A stretch of 64,000 bases of DNA, taken from NCBI RefSeq assembly GCF_000327385.1, contig NW_008709889.1:1362353-1426352 (forward strand). Direction: 5' to 3'. This stretch comes from Lottia gigantea. Its lineage: Eukaryota > Mollusca > Gastropoda > Lottiidae. The notes under the pieces were generated by a model, which searched no databases, was not told the DNA's origin, and saw only the letters and a program-made list of their open reading frames with translations. Below, in pieces: positions 33,050 to 42,381 of this stretch. How positions within the stretch are numbered: the stretch's first letter is position 1; every line of letters begins with the position of its first letter. The position numbers and the translations under genes are program-made.

Positions 33050-35908
33050 ATAGTTAGATAATCAAAATCATCAAATTCATACTTTTCATCCATGTTCAAT
33101 TCTTTTCCATCGTTGTAAGGATACATAATTCCTTCACTATTTGGTGGCTTTCTCTTAACGAGATTTAGATAAGCTCTAAAAAATTTATTTTGTTTATCAT
33201 CATCCTTTGGAATAACTATTCCATTTGTGAAACGTTTTTCCCATTTTTCTTAAATTCATTCATCACATCATGCCCGCTATCTAATCGAATATAATCTTCT
33301 ACACTTATCTTATCATTAGAATAACCCTTAAACGTTTTTTTTCTTTTAGAATACCGTCGGAAGTTATAATAATAATGTATTTAACTTTTGGTGCTAAATA
33401 TAAACCATATATAATTCCACCATCACTCTAATCATCCTTTCCTTTACAATAATCATTTTCGGACACCAACCCAGCTTCATTTAATTTATCCCAATTGATG
33501 AAATGTATAAACTATCAGTATCGGTATAGTATATTTCCGGTTTATAAAATCCATCTATTATGTGAATAAAATTGTTCATTATCTTCTTACTGTGAGATAA
33601 AACGAATGATCCCAAATGACAAGGTGTTAGTCGTGTAGTAGATTTAGTTTCAGATATTTCTTTTTCTTCTTCTTCTATCTCAACTATGTATTGAGTCTCA
33701 TTTACGTTTTCATAGTTTTTGACACGTGAATCGAAGTTGACTATAAAAGTTGCTTCACTCCATAGATGTCTCGATGTAGTTATATCCTTCTGAATAGATT
33801 TACCATACAACGAATTGCCTAATAATTCCATGCAATTACTACCTACGATATTACCTTCTCGTTTATATTTATTTCTTAGATCTCTCAAAATTAAAATATA
33901 ATCTCTATAGGGTGGAGTTTTAAAATTTTCTTCGTAAACTATACCATCTAATATTTTAATAATTCGTCCACCGGCTTTCACTATTTCTTGAATATCGACC
34001 GATGTTAAAACGTCGTGACAGAAACCATTTCTGAACCTGATTTAATGCCAGTTTCCTTTTTACCTATTCTATTCGTGAAAGTGATTTTATCATTAGCTGG
34101 TATGGGTTGGAAGAACATGTTGGTAGGATATTCCAACCAGACTTTTAAAATAGCAGTTCTAGGTCTGAATTTCTGTTCAATAAAGAGCTTAACAAATTCT
34201 TTATTTTCTTCTTGTCGAAATGGTCTACCACTTTCCGCCCTCGGATATTCGCTATCTAAATCCGACATGGCGGAAGCGTACAAACCGTTAGCATCAAAGG
34301 CCATTAGTTTAGTACATTTTATTTTTTTAAGTCTCGAATGAACCTCCGCTTTATCTTTCGTGCTAGCTCTATATTCTTTGAATAAATCAATTATATTATC
34401 ACTTGTTGAAATACTTTCACTTTGTGAAATAAACTCCTTTAATATATTACAAATTTCATCCATTTTATTCGTTTCAAATGATTTTCGATTTGCCGAAACT
34501 CTTCCTCCTTTAATACTTTGTCTGATAAAATATCTTATAAAAGGGTGAGTATGTGAGTAAACTTTTTCTACGTTTTCTTTTTCGGTGTGTTTCGGAACCA
34601 TTCTAGTACTTTTATACCATTCTTCTTCAATCATATCTTTATCGTAATGATATAAAAAATACCAACCCTTTAAAGATAAAGAAGGAGCCGTTAGATTATT
34701 GGAAATATTCTGAAATACAACTTCTTTCATTGCTTGATTGTAATTTATCACACAAGCTCCGAGACATAACGTATCTCTTTTAGCGTAAGGTTCCGATTCG
34801 TGTCTTAAAGGTTCCCAATTATCTTTGGTGTATTTTGCAATGTCTACATCCTCCATCTTTCTCAGATTCATCGGTAGATTAGATGAATTACCCCATGCCG
34901 CCAAACTAGATTTTTCATGTTGATAGGAACATATGAAATTAATATTTTGCAAATAATTAGAGTTGCCCATTATTTGTTTTTGTCTTTTCCATTTTTTCTG
35001 TAAATATTCATCGGTGAATGAATTAGTTAAAGGTAGAGACAGAATGCCTCTAGCTGTTACTAGTGGACATTGCTTTAGTTTTTTCGCATTTTTAAGCACG
35101 ATCCAGTTATCACAACCGCTAGCGTTATGAGCAATTAATGTTATTCTTTTTTGATCTATTTTTCCTAAACGTTGTAACATTTGATCGATGCAATCTGTAC
35201 CTACAAATATTTCTACTATATTAGTCATGAGTTTGTTGTAAAATTCTTCTGGAATGGGATCTGTCGGCTTTAAATCTGGAAAGAGATTATTTATTCTGTT
35301 AAACATTTTTCTTAGTTTTTCTAAATTAATTAACGTGCAAGAATAAGGTATGGCTTTATTTTCGTTATAGGTTTCGCAATCCCACGCGTATAAACAATCA
35401 TCGGGAATGGTTGGAAAAACGTTTAGTTTTAGAGGTGAAACTTGTGTTATCGCATTATCATCTCTACAAGTTCTCCATACGTTTTCATCGTAATTATCTT
35501 CTATTTCTTTAATGCCTAAGGTTTTGTTATTTCTTCTAATGAGACAGAAATGTGATTTATGTAAGTAAAATACCCAATCTAATTCTTCGGATACTTTCTT
35601 TGTTGAAAATGTCTATATTTGGGCATACAAATTTGAAAATAAGTATTAAATTTCTCATTGAATTCATTGATTCTAGCAGTTGTCATACCTCCTTTTCTGT
35701 TTGATTTTGAAAAACTGTTAATGAAATCTTGAAAATCTCTCGTGTAGTCTTCGTTTAAAACACGATTAACGCACTTTACAAAGCAGTATCCATCGCTCGG
35801 TATATAACAATTTATACCGATATATTCTTTTATCTTTTTGAGTAGGGTAACACCACTACCCTTTTTTGATCTTTTTATTTCTTTGAAATTGTTTTTACGA
35901 AAAATCAT
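33050..35908 (-). pseudogene. Protein-primed DNA polymerase B of the fossil (broken)
   Basis: Family B polymerase of the protein-primed type. The exonuclease part has LIAHNASGCDNWIVLKNA. The palm has motif A (FDANGLYASAM), and motif C is seen as YTDTDSLYIS. A SLSLKGWYFLYHYD segment and a KRDTLCLG segment are also typical. The amino-terminal end has INCYIPSDGYCFVKCVNRVL, which resembles an OTU-like cysteine-protease start; that reading is uncertain. The reading is interrupted in several places. Confidence 0.85.
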
Positions 35909-36486
35909 TTTTCCTGTGAAATACCAATCAGAAGCATCATGTATTGTTTGTATTTTCCATCTTGAATTATTTCTCCATCTAATTCAATTTGCCCTTTAAA
36001 TGTTTTAAATTCATCAGAGACAAGGTCAATAACATCGGAAAAAAGTTCATTTGATATGAATTTTTCATCGGAAAAAAGTTCATTTGATATGAATTTTTCA
36101 TCGTCTAAAATTTCAATTTTATTCATATTTCTTGAGCAACTATTTTTAACTAGGAATTTTTAACTTTTATTGATGATATTTCTACATCAAATTTATCTAA
36201 AATTTCATTGAATTTTTCTAATTCTTCAACTGTTATGTTCTTGTCTTCTCTCGATCTTTCGAAAAAAAATGAATAATTTATTAAGATATGTATTTAAAAT
36301 TTCTGTTTTCCTTTTATAATGAGCTTTCTGTTTTGATGTAAAACCTAAAGTAATCAAACCACAAAATGAAGTTTGAACGGCAGTGAACGCGGCTAATGTT
36401 TTTCTACATTTGTTGAATTGTTTTAGTTTTTGTTTTAGTTCGTTTTGTTTTTCTATCATGTATTGTTGTCTACTTTCGAGTTCCAT
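35905..36486 (-). CDS. Two small genes of the fossil, function unknown
   Basis: One small frame near 35905-36126 is acidic and contains a direct internal duplication (ISNELFSDEKF). The other, 36226-36486, starts MELESRQQYMIEKQNELKQK, a likely coiled coil, followed by a hydrophobic stretch (LAAFTAVQTSFCGLITLGF) that could cross or touch a membrane. Neither is recognised. Both are on the polymerase strand. Confidence 0.35.
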
Positions 36487-36653
36487 TTTTTAGGTAATTA
36501 AATTAAGTGAATTTCTGATAAAGCTACTATGTGTTTACTATCATCAATAATAACTTATACTAACGATATTTGTTCTTTCGAATCAATAATCTTATTCAGA
36601 TGAACTGAAAATTTGGTTTTCCAATAGAGATTGATATATTAACATATGCATCA

Positions 36654-37200
36654 TCATCTCTTATTGCTGGTATTAAAAAATTTTGTTTTATGAATATCAA
36701 TTGAGGTAAATATATCATTATTAACAAAATATAGTTTTACGTATTCAAAGTCTGATGTTCGTAAAAACTCATAACTCATATTTCCTTCTTTTTGTGGTTC
36801 TAGATTTCTAATAATACTTACTGATGGTGGAGTTTGCGTTTCCAATATCATATCAAATTGAGTCAATATAAGTTCATCTTCTTCATTATCTGGTATGATT
36901 AACATTCTAAACCTATCTATATATTTTCCACTCGTTTTAATTTCATATAAGTGATTAACCTTGTTGTTTTCGTCGTTAATTTCTAATTCTTTAGTTTCTA
37001 CATTTTTTGTACCATTGATAAACTGAAGAACTTTTTTAGCGTTAAATTTTTCATTAGATATACGTGAGTGTTGTTTGAAGAATAATGAATCAACTTTTAC
37101 CTGAAAAGGAAAAGTTATTTCAATTATAACTTTTCTTCGAAAAATAAAAGGTATTGAATAAAAATCATCATCTGAATCAAAAATATTTTGGGGGAAAGTA
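36654..37200 (-). other. Unassigned coding-like region of the fossil
   Basis: A minus-strand frame begins MLIIPDNEEDELILTQFDMI, and further beta-rich sequence lies just upstream of it in gene sense. No family was recognised. It lies between the small genes and the fibre-like gene. Confidence 0.3.
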
Positions 37201-37219
37201 ATCTATCAATATTATCAGT

Positions 37220-37876
37220 AAGAAGCATCTTCATCACTCAAATTTCTAAATGGAAGATTGAAATAATATGATTTATTCTTGAATTGCTTTTCTAATGCGA
37301 CTATATTTATGTCTTGTTTCAAAACTAGGTTATTAATAGTGGTTATCTGTTGTTGAATAACACTATCATCAATGTTCTGTATTTGTTGATGAATATAGGT
37401 TTTGATTTCGCTATCATCTATGTTTTGTATTTGTGGTTGAATATAGGTTTTGATTTCGCTATCATCTATGTTTTGTATTTGTTGTTTAATATTTCTTATT
37501 TCTTTTTGTAATTCACTGTTAAGTTTAGTTTCCAGAGCATTTAAATCCTGTTGAAACTTATCTTCATTTTCATCTGGAATTTATTATTTAGTTGACGTTT
37601 GAAGAATCTTTTCACATTACTTATTTTATCTTCTAAATGGTTTTTATTTACTTCAATTGAATTTATTTGTTCCCGCAAATATTTCTTGTGAACGGCGTCA
37701 TTATCGTTTTCCGGAGACTTTAAATTAGTTATGCTAAAATTGTTCATATCTAAATCACCTTGAAGAGTGTCTCCGATTTGATCCACAAAGTAAGGTTTCG
37801 CTTTATTTATCCACGCTGTAGTGTTAGGTTTTTTAGTTTCTAAAGATAAAGAACCTAATCCAAACTTGTTCGCCAT
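37220..37876 (-). pseudogene. Fibre-like gene of the fossil (broken)
   Basis: The amino-terminal part has GDTLQGDLDMNNFSITNLKS and then NDNDAVHKKYL, the motif found at the base of many phage and virus fibre proteins. Further along the same strand the DNA has direct repeats (gaatataggttttgatttcg at about 37390 and 37440), as expected for a repetitive shaft or coiled coil. It looks incomplete. Confidence 0.55.
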
Positions 37877-37895
37877 TTTTATTGAGTTAAATTTA

Positions 37896-38288
37896 TTACA
37901 ATTCTTCGAACTGTTTTCCTAAACTCAACTGATATAAAACCCAAAGTGAAAGCTGACTACAAAACTTTTGTCCCGGTAATTGAATTTGAAATGTTGAACA
38001 TTTGATTGGTTTATTAGTCAATTGGATTATCTCTTCAGTGGGTTCTAATCCATAAGAATCGAAGAAATATAAGTCAGAGTCTTTGTACAAAGCAGAATGA
38101 TGAACTCCTTTTTGATCGGAAGTATGTATATTTGTTATAGCGTAAAATTTACCTTTCTTATATTTCAGATCATTTATTTCATCTCTCATACAATAATAAA
38201 ACGGTGATATATTTAACTCATTCGCCCATCTCATAAGTTGAAAGTTTGTGGTTGCATCACTTCCATATTTATCAAGAAATTCATTCAT
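37896..38288 (-). CDS. Adenain-like cysteine protease of the fossil, frame looks whole
   Basis: A 130-residue frame resembling the adenovirus/Polinton maturation protease (C5 type). It has WANELNISPFYYCMRDEI, a GVHHSALYKDSDLYFFDSYG block with the histidine and acidic/FDSYG elements, and LPGQKFCSQLSLWVLY carrying the Q and nucleophile-like C. In the family it cleaves capsid precursors in the virion. It sits next to the integrase, as usual for the group. Confidence 0.75.
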   Translation of the reverse strand: MNEFLDKYGSDATTNFQLMRWANELNISPFYYCMRDEINDLKYKKGKFYAITNIHTSDQKGVHHSALYKDSDLYFFDSYGLEPTEEIIQLTNKPIKCSTFQIQLPGQKFCSQLSLWVLYQLSLGKQFEEL

Positions 38289-38290
38289 TT

Positions 38291-39010
38291 TTAAAAGTCA
38301 GTTTTTTGAAGTTCGTTTTGATAAAACCTACCTATGATTTGTTCTTTGTCTTGATCGATTAATTCATATGTCGGAGGTGATGTGCTGTGGATATTTGGAT
38401 TGTTGGTGGCTTGTGTTGGTGTGACACCTATAGATGAATGAATTTTGTTATTGTATTCATCCACAACCCCTGGTAATATTTTAAGCCATTTTTGAGATTT
38501 CAATTTCGTGAACTTTTTGAATAATTTATTTTTTAGAGTCCTGTTAAATCTTTCTATTACTGCAGCTTTACCTTCGTTATGCGTGCTGTAAATTTCAAAT
38601 CCCAGAGATTTCATATTTTTGTTATAAAATTCACTTCCTTTATCTACCCACAGTTTTTCTGGATGTCAGTTAGATTGTTTCATAATCGTTTCAAATACGT
38701 GTTTGACTGATAATCCTGTTTTGTTTTTCAAAGGAATAACCCAAGCATATCTCGTATACAAATCTATAACTGTTAAGCAATATTTAAATCTTCTTTCGAC
38801 TGGCATATGAATTAAATCGGCTGACCATATTTCATCTTTTTCAAACACTTTAACTTTTAAAAAGTTTTTAGTTTTTCTAAATTCTTTGTGAATTTTATCC
38901 GCTAATCCCATGCCTAATTTCATCTTTGCTTTCAAGAGTTTTATGATTAATGCTCTTTCCATTTTCTCTTTGAAAGTTGGATTTGGAATATTTTCAAGTT
39001 CGATTATCAT
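38291..39010 (-). pseudogene. Retrovirus-type integrase of the fossil (broken)
   Basis: An rve-type catalytic core is visible: DEIWSADLIHM with the first acidic residue, YCLTVIDLYTRYAWVIPLKN with the second, and AAVIERFNRTLKNKLF with the glutamate. This is the integrase shared by Polintons and adintoviruses, which inserts the linear genome into host DNA. The reading is not continuous. Confidence 0.85.
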
Positions 39011-39288
39011 TTGTCTGCTTCGTGTCTGAAGTTTATGTCTTTGTTTCTGTATAGTATGTCGTGTTTAAGCGCAGCGGCGTCAACTCTATTGACTGGTTCT
39101 TCCCCTGGTTTGGGTTTATCGTTTTCGTCTAATCGCAGATCTAGCCTAGTACCTGGACCGGTGTAATTATGACCGGGAAGATGTTTTTCTCTGGGATATT
39201 TCGCCCATGGAAATCCAGGAAGAGAACCCAATGATTCTTGTATATCTCCTGAACCGAAATAAGTTTTTGGAGCGTGAGCGACTATCAT
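39007..39288 (-). CDS. PLA2-like virion protein of the fossil, frame looks whole
   Basis: A 93-residue frame with HNYTGPGTRLDLR followed by DAAALKHDILYRNKDIN. This matches the calcium-loop (GPGT) and catalytic HD motifs of the phospholipase A2 domain known from the parvovirus VP1 unique region and from some adintovirus-like genomes. In those viruses it helps leave the endosome. The C-terminus may be shortened. Confidence 0.65.
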   Translation of the reverse strand: MIVAHAPKTYFGSGDIQESLGSLPGFPWAKYPREKHLPGHNYTGPGTRLDLRLDENDKPKPGEEPVNRVDAAALKHDILYRNKDINFRHEADK

Positions 39289-39290
39289 TT

Positions 39291-39590
39291 TTATCCTATA
39301 ACTTTAAAACCTTTTCCTTTCCTTTCTTCTAATCTCCTGTTTCGCAGATCCCTTATTAGTTGTAATTCTTTCAATTCGTCAGATTGTTTCACTGCGTCGC
39401 TTATACTCTTTCCCGCTTGCGCGATTGAGCCGACGGCTTTCGCTCCGGTTGAAATGAGTGATTTGTTGTTTGAAACAAAGCTAGCTACTTTTGGAATTAT
39501 TGTTGTACCTAGAGAAAATAATGAAGAAAAGATACCGTCGCCCGAATAATCTTCGAATCCGTGTTGTTCGTGTTTTAGAATTAAACTCAT
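39291..39590 (-). CDS. Small membrane-active/core-like protein of the fossil
   Basis: A 99-residue frame with a Gly/Ser/Ile-rich amphipathic first half (GDGIFSSLFSLGTTIIPKVA, AKAVGSIAQAGKSISDAV) and a basic end (RNRRLEERKGKGFKVIG). Similar small amphipathic, basic proteins accompany the PLA2-like gene in adintovirus-like genomes and recall adenovirus core or pVI proteins. Homology is inferred from composition and place only. Confidence 0.45.
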   Translation of the reverse strand: MSLILKHEQHGFEDYSGDGIFSSLFSLGTTIIPKVASFVSNNKSLISTGAKAVGSIAQAGKSISDAVKQSDELKELQLIRDLRNRRLEERKGKGFKVIG

Positions 39591-39699
39591 CCTATTTTTA
39601 AATGAGTTAATTTAACCAAGAAATTGTGTTTCCAAAAAGAGTAATCTCCCTTTTCTAGAAGTTTCTAGACTAAAAATAACATTATTTAAAACTAGGCTA

Positions 39700-39985
39700 T
39701 TCAAAACCCGGATATTAAGCGAAACAAGGATGTTATTTTATATAAGGGTATTTTTAATATGCTTTTTTTGATGGAATGTAGGAAATTGATTGAAGGTGTT
39801 TTTTGGTGTAAGAATTTATGAAATGTAGGATGTTTTATGAAATGTAGAATGTTTTGCTGTAAGAATTTATGAAATGTAGGGAATTTAGGTCTTTTTTGGG
39901 AGCTTATAGATTGGTCGCATTTTCCCCATGAAATGAAATAAAATGGAATGGGAAATCCCCATGCGACCAATCTATAAGCTCATAC
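39700..39985 (-). repeat. Right terminal remnant of the viral fossil with a 21-bp hairpin
   Basis: Repeated gaaatgtagg and gatggaatgtagg units are inverted counterparts of those at 30560-30770. At the outer edge 39900-39920 and 39961-39981 are exact reverse complements (21 bp; gagcttatagattggtcgca at the left), with a 40-bp loop that includes two near-inverted ccccat/atgggg words. Confidence 0.65.
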
Positions 39986-40540
39986 ACTACTTTCATCACA
40001 GGGAATCCCTTCGTAAAAGGGAGAGTCCATCTTTAACGAGATTGGTTATTTTTCTCTTGGCGTTTCCGCGAAGCATTTTAGCTTCTCTGACAGTGCGTGG
40101 AGTTTAAAACGACATCCTGGGTTAATACAGCAATATAGCACGATAAAGGGCTATACTTTGTGATACAATGTTTATAAGGAATGTTACTTCAGTTGTAAAA
40201 CGGTGATATACGATGAAAACAACCAAGTATTCAATATAAACAAAGATGACGTCACTATATGTCCAAAACGATAAATTCTTCTTACTGGATTGTCCATCGA
40301 TTGAAAAAGATGTTACGGAATGCAAACGATGAGTTCAAAATACACGTTGAAACAATTCTTATGGTCAAGAAAACACCAACGTTCATTTGTTCTGATATTA
40401 TTGAGCACAAGTTATATTATATAAAAATTATAAAATAAAGCATTTTTCAATCGTGTCAAAATCCATCCATCAACATGAATAAAAACAATCTTATTATTAT
40501 AAAAGAATCTTATTAACGTTTGCTTAATTTGTTGACTGAG

Positions 40541-40925
40541 TCAGTGGTTCGTTACTCGGACACATTTTATTTTTTTCCTTGCTGGCATCAAAGATTCCAT
40601 TCACAATAGGACCCCTTCGTAAAAAAAAATTGTCATGTTGACTAGTCAGTAACACAGTTAGAAAATACCAGTATATTGGAACTTTTGTTTATTATTCACA
40701 CGTCTGAAGGCACCTTGGAGTAGGGATTATGTCCATTCCGTAAAAAAAAACAAATCTGCGCCACACCCATCATTCTGGACTGTGAAAAAAATGGCCATTT
40801 GTAGAGGCTTCTTTTTTGAGTTGCCAGTAAGACAGGTCATCTTTGCCCCACCCCCCTCAGTGTGGACTATGACAAAAATGGCCGTGTAGAGGCTTCGTGT
40901 TTGACTTGCCATTTCTAGTTTAGAA
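40541..40925 (-). repeat. Dispersed repeat, inverted copy
   Basis: Words such as ggactgtgaaaaaaatggcc, cagatttg-type T-runs and gaaggcaccttgg match, inverted, the repeats at 63300-64000 (ggccaatttttgcacagtcc, gtgccttcagac). No coding frame. Confidence 0.55.
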
Positions 40926-40939
40926 ACTTTAGGTTCCAG

Positions 40940-41115
40940 TAATTAGTAAAGTGATCAGTCAGGGCTGTATGCTTAGCCCACTGCTTTTCTCTAACTACAT
41001 AAATGACTTAATTGGCGACATAGAAAATGACCGTTGCAAAGGCATATTTATATCGGAATTTCCAATCAAAGCTATGCTGTTTGCTTTTTGCTGACGATCT
41101 TTGATGTCTACCAAA
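40940..41115 (+). mobile_element. LINE reverse-transcriptase fragment
   Basis: One frame reads VISQGCMLSPLLFSNYINDL, then about 20 residues later KAMLFA. This is the RT palm of a non-LTR retrotransposon leading to the ADD motif. A tgcttttt-type duplication of about 7 bp falls just before the expected ADD and breaks the frame; cgacgat-like sequence follows. The rest of the element is missing. Confidence 0.75.
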
Positions 41116-41426
41116 TGCCCTGATATTTTAATGAATCAAAATACATATATTATTTTATTAGCTTAACTGCCTGATGTGATCATGGTTAACAGACTCTTGC
41201 ACCCATGACAACACAAAAACAACAATAATGTGATAAACTTTGTATTAGATATTTTAATTAAAAGTTAGATGATAAAAAATCTAAATGTATTTAATATAGC
41301 ACTATTCATATACAATTTGTTGAGATTCTAGTAAACTATGTACATGTAATACTAGCATATGAACTGTAGACATTCATTAGACCTGATATTTACCAGGCAT
41401 ATTTGATGATTATATCCATATTGCTC

Positions 41427-41649
41427 ATATCGGTGCATCTTCGGCTTATACCTTGACACCAACAGCCACATTTCTAATATCAAGGAATGATTGGATTGTA
41501 CGTCAGCGAATACAGCCAATCAGAGCCCTAGACAGAAAGACTATTGACATTATTGCTTAGTGTTTAGAGACGTTAAAATAGGAGTCTATCGGAGTTATGG
41601 TAGAAGCCGAAGATCGTAATAGCTTGGCATTGTGAAGATGATATCGGTG
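41427..41649. mobile_element. 205-bp inverted-repeat transposon with 9-bp target duplication
   Basis: The element at 41436-41640 starts catcttcgg and ends gtgaagatg. It is flanked on both sides by atatcggtg, an exact 9-bp duplication. The right terminus, inverted, reads catcttcacaatgccaagc. The left copy lacks a short piece of that. A 9-bp duplication is typical of Mutator-like elements. Related but incomplete copies lie at 49430-49625 and 59480-59660. Confidence 0.7.
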
Positions 41650-42381
41650 GAGATACAACACCTGTAGTATTTTGTGGCCACTCAAAAATTCATATATATC
41701 AACAACAAAAAAAGATAGAAAACATTATTCGGAACTATATCTTAATTGAATGGGAAAATCAGTAGAACTATCAACCTTTAACATGGGCAGTGCGGGATTG
41801 ATAAAACCAGCAACATGTTTAGTACGTTATAAGTAATGTACTTGGTAAGGCGTGTACCGAATAAGTTACGTAACCGATATATAAGTTTTAAACTACAGTA
41901 AGGCCAGATAAAGTAAAGGTTTTTCATTACAGCAACACAGCAAATTAATAAATCTACTACAACTGAAACCAAATCAATTAAATTAACATTTACATCGTCT
42001 TGAGCAAATTCAAATTAGAAAAACGGTAATGAACAAAATTAACATTACGTAATAATATATACTATGTGAAATGTTACGATATGATTAAAATAAAACAACT
42101 CTAGAAATGCACATACTGATAATAATATACATTATCTAAAATTTATCACAACAAAATATCATTTGGACAAAATAAAAAAAAAATGTTAAATGGTTATAAA
42201 AACATAGTCTTATGTAAAAGCACTTCCTCTGTGTGATATTTGTGGGTTTCTTATGCTGTCTATCTCTAGGGCTTGAGGACATGGCATGAACAGATTTAAA
42301 AGTTGAAAGTATACTTGGTCGTAATTAATTTCGCATCTTTGTTATACATGACAAAGATTCATTGAATTCGACACATCTTTA

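Larger units (their letters stand above)
30541..39985. mobile_element. Adintovirus/Polinton-like element, broken fossil
   Basis: A roughly 9.4-kb virus-derived element. Structural genes lie on the plus strand (30.9-33.05 kb). Protein-primed DNA polymerase B, small genes, a fibre-like gene, an adenain-like protease, a retrovirus-type integrase, a PLA2-like gene and a membrane-active-like gene lie on the minus strand (33.05-39.6 kb). Integrase plus protein-primed PolB plus double-jelly-roll capsid define the Polinton/adintovirus group; the PLA2-like gene and small size favour the adintovirus side. No packaging ATPase was recognised. The capsid, polymerase and integrase genes are broken; I estimate about ten breaks overall. 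Several small genes still look whole, so it is old but not ancient. Tract ends carry inverted terminal remnants. Confidence 0.85.
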
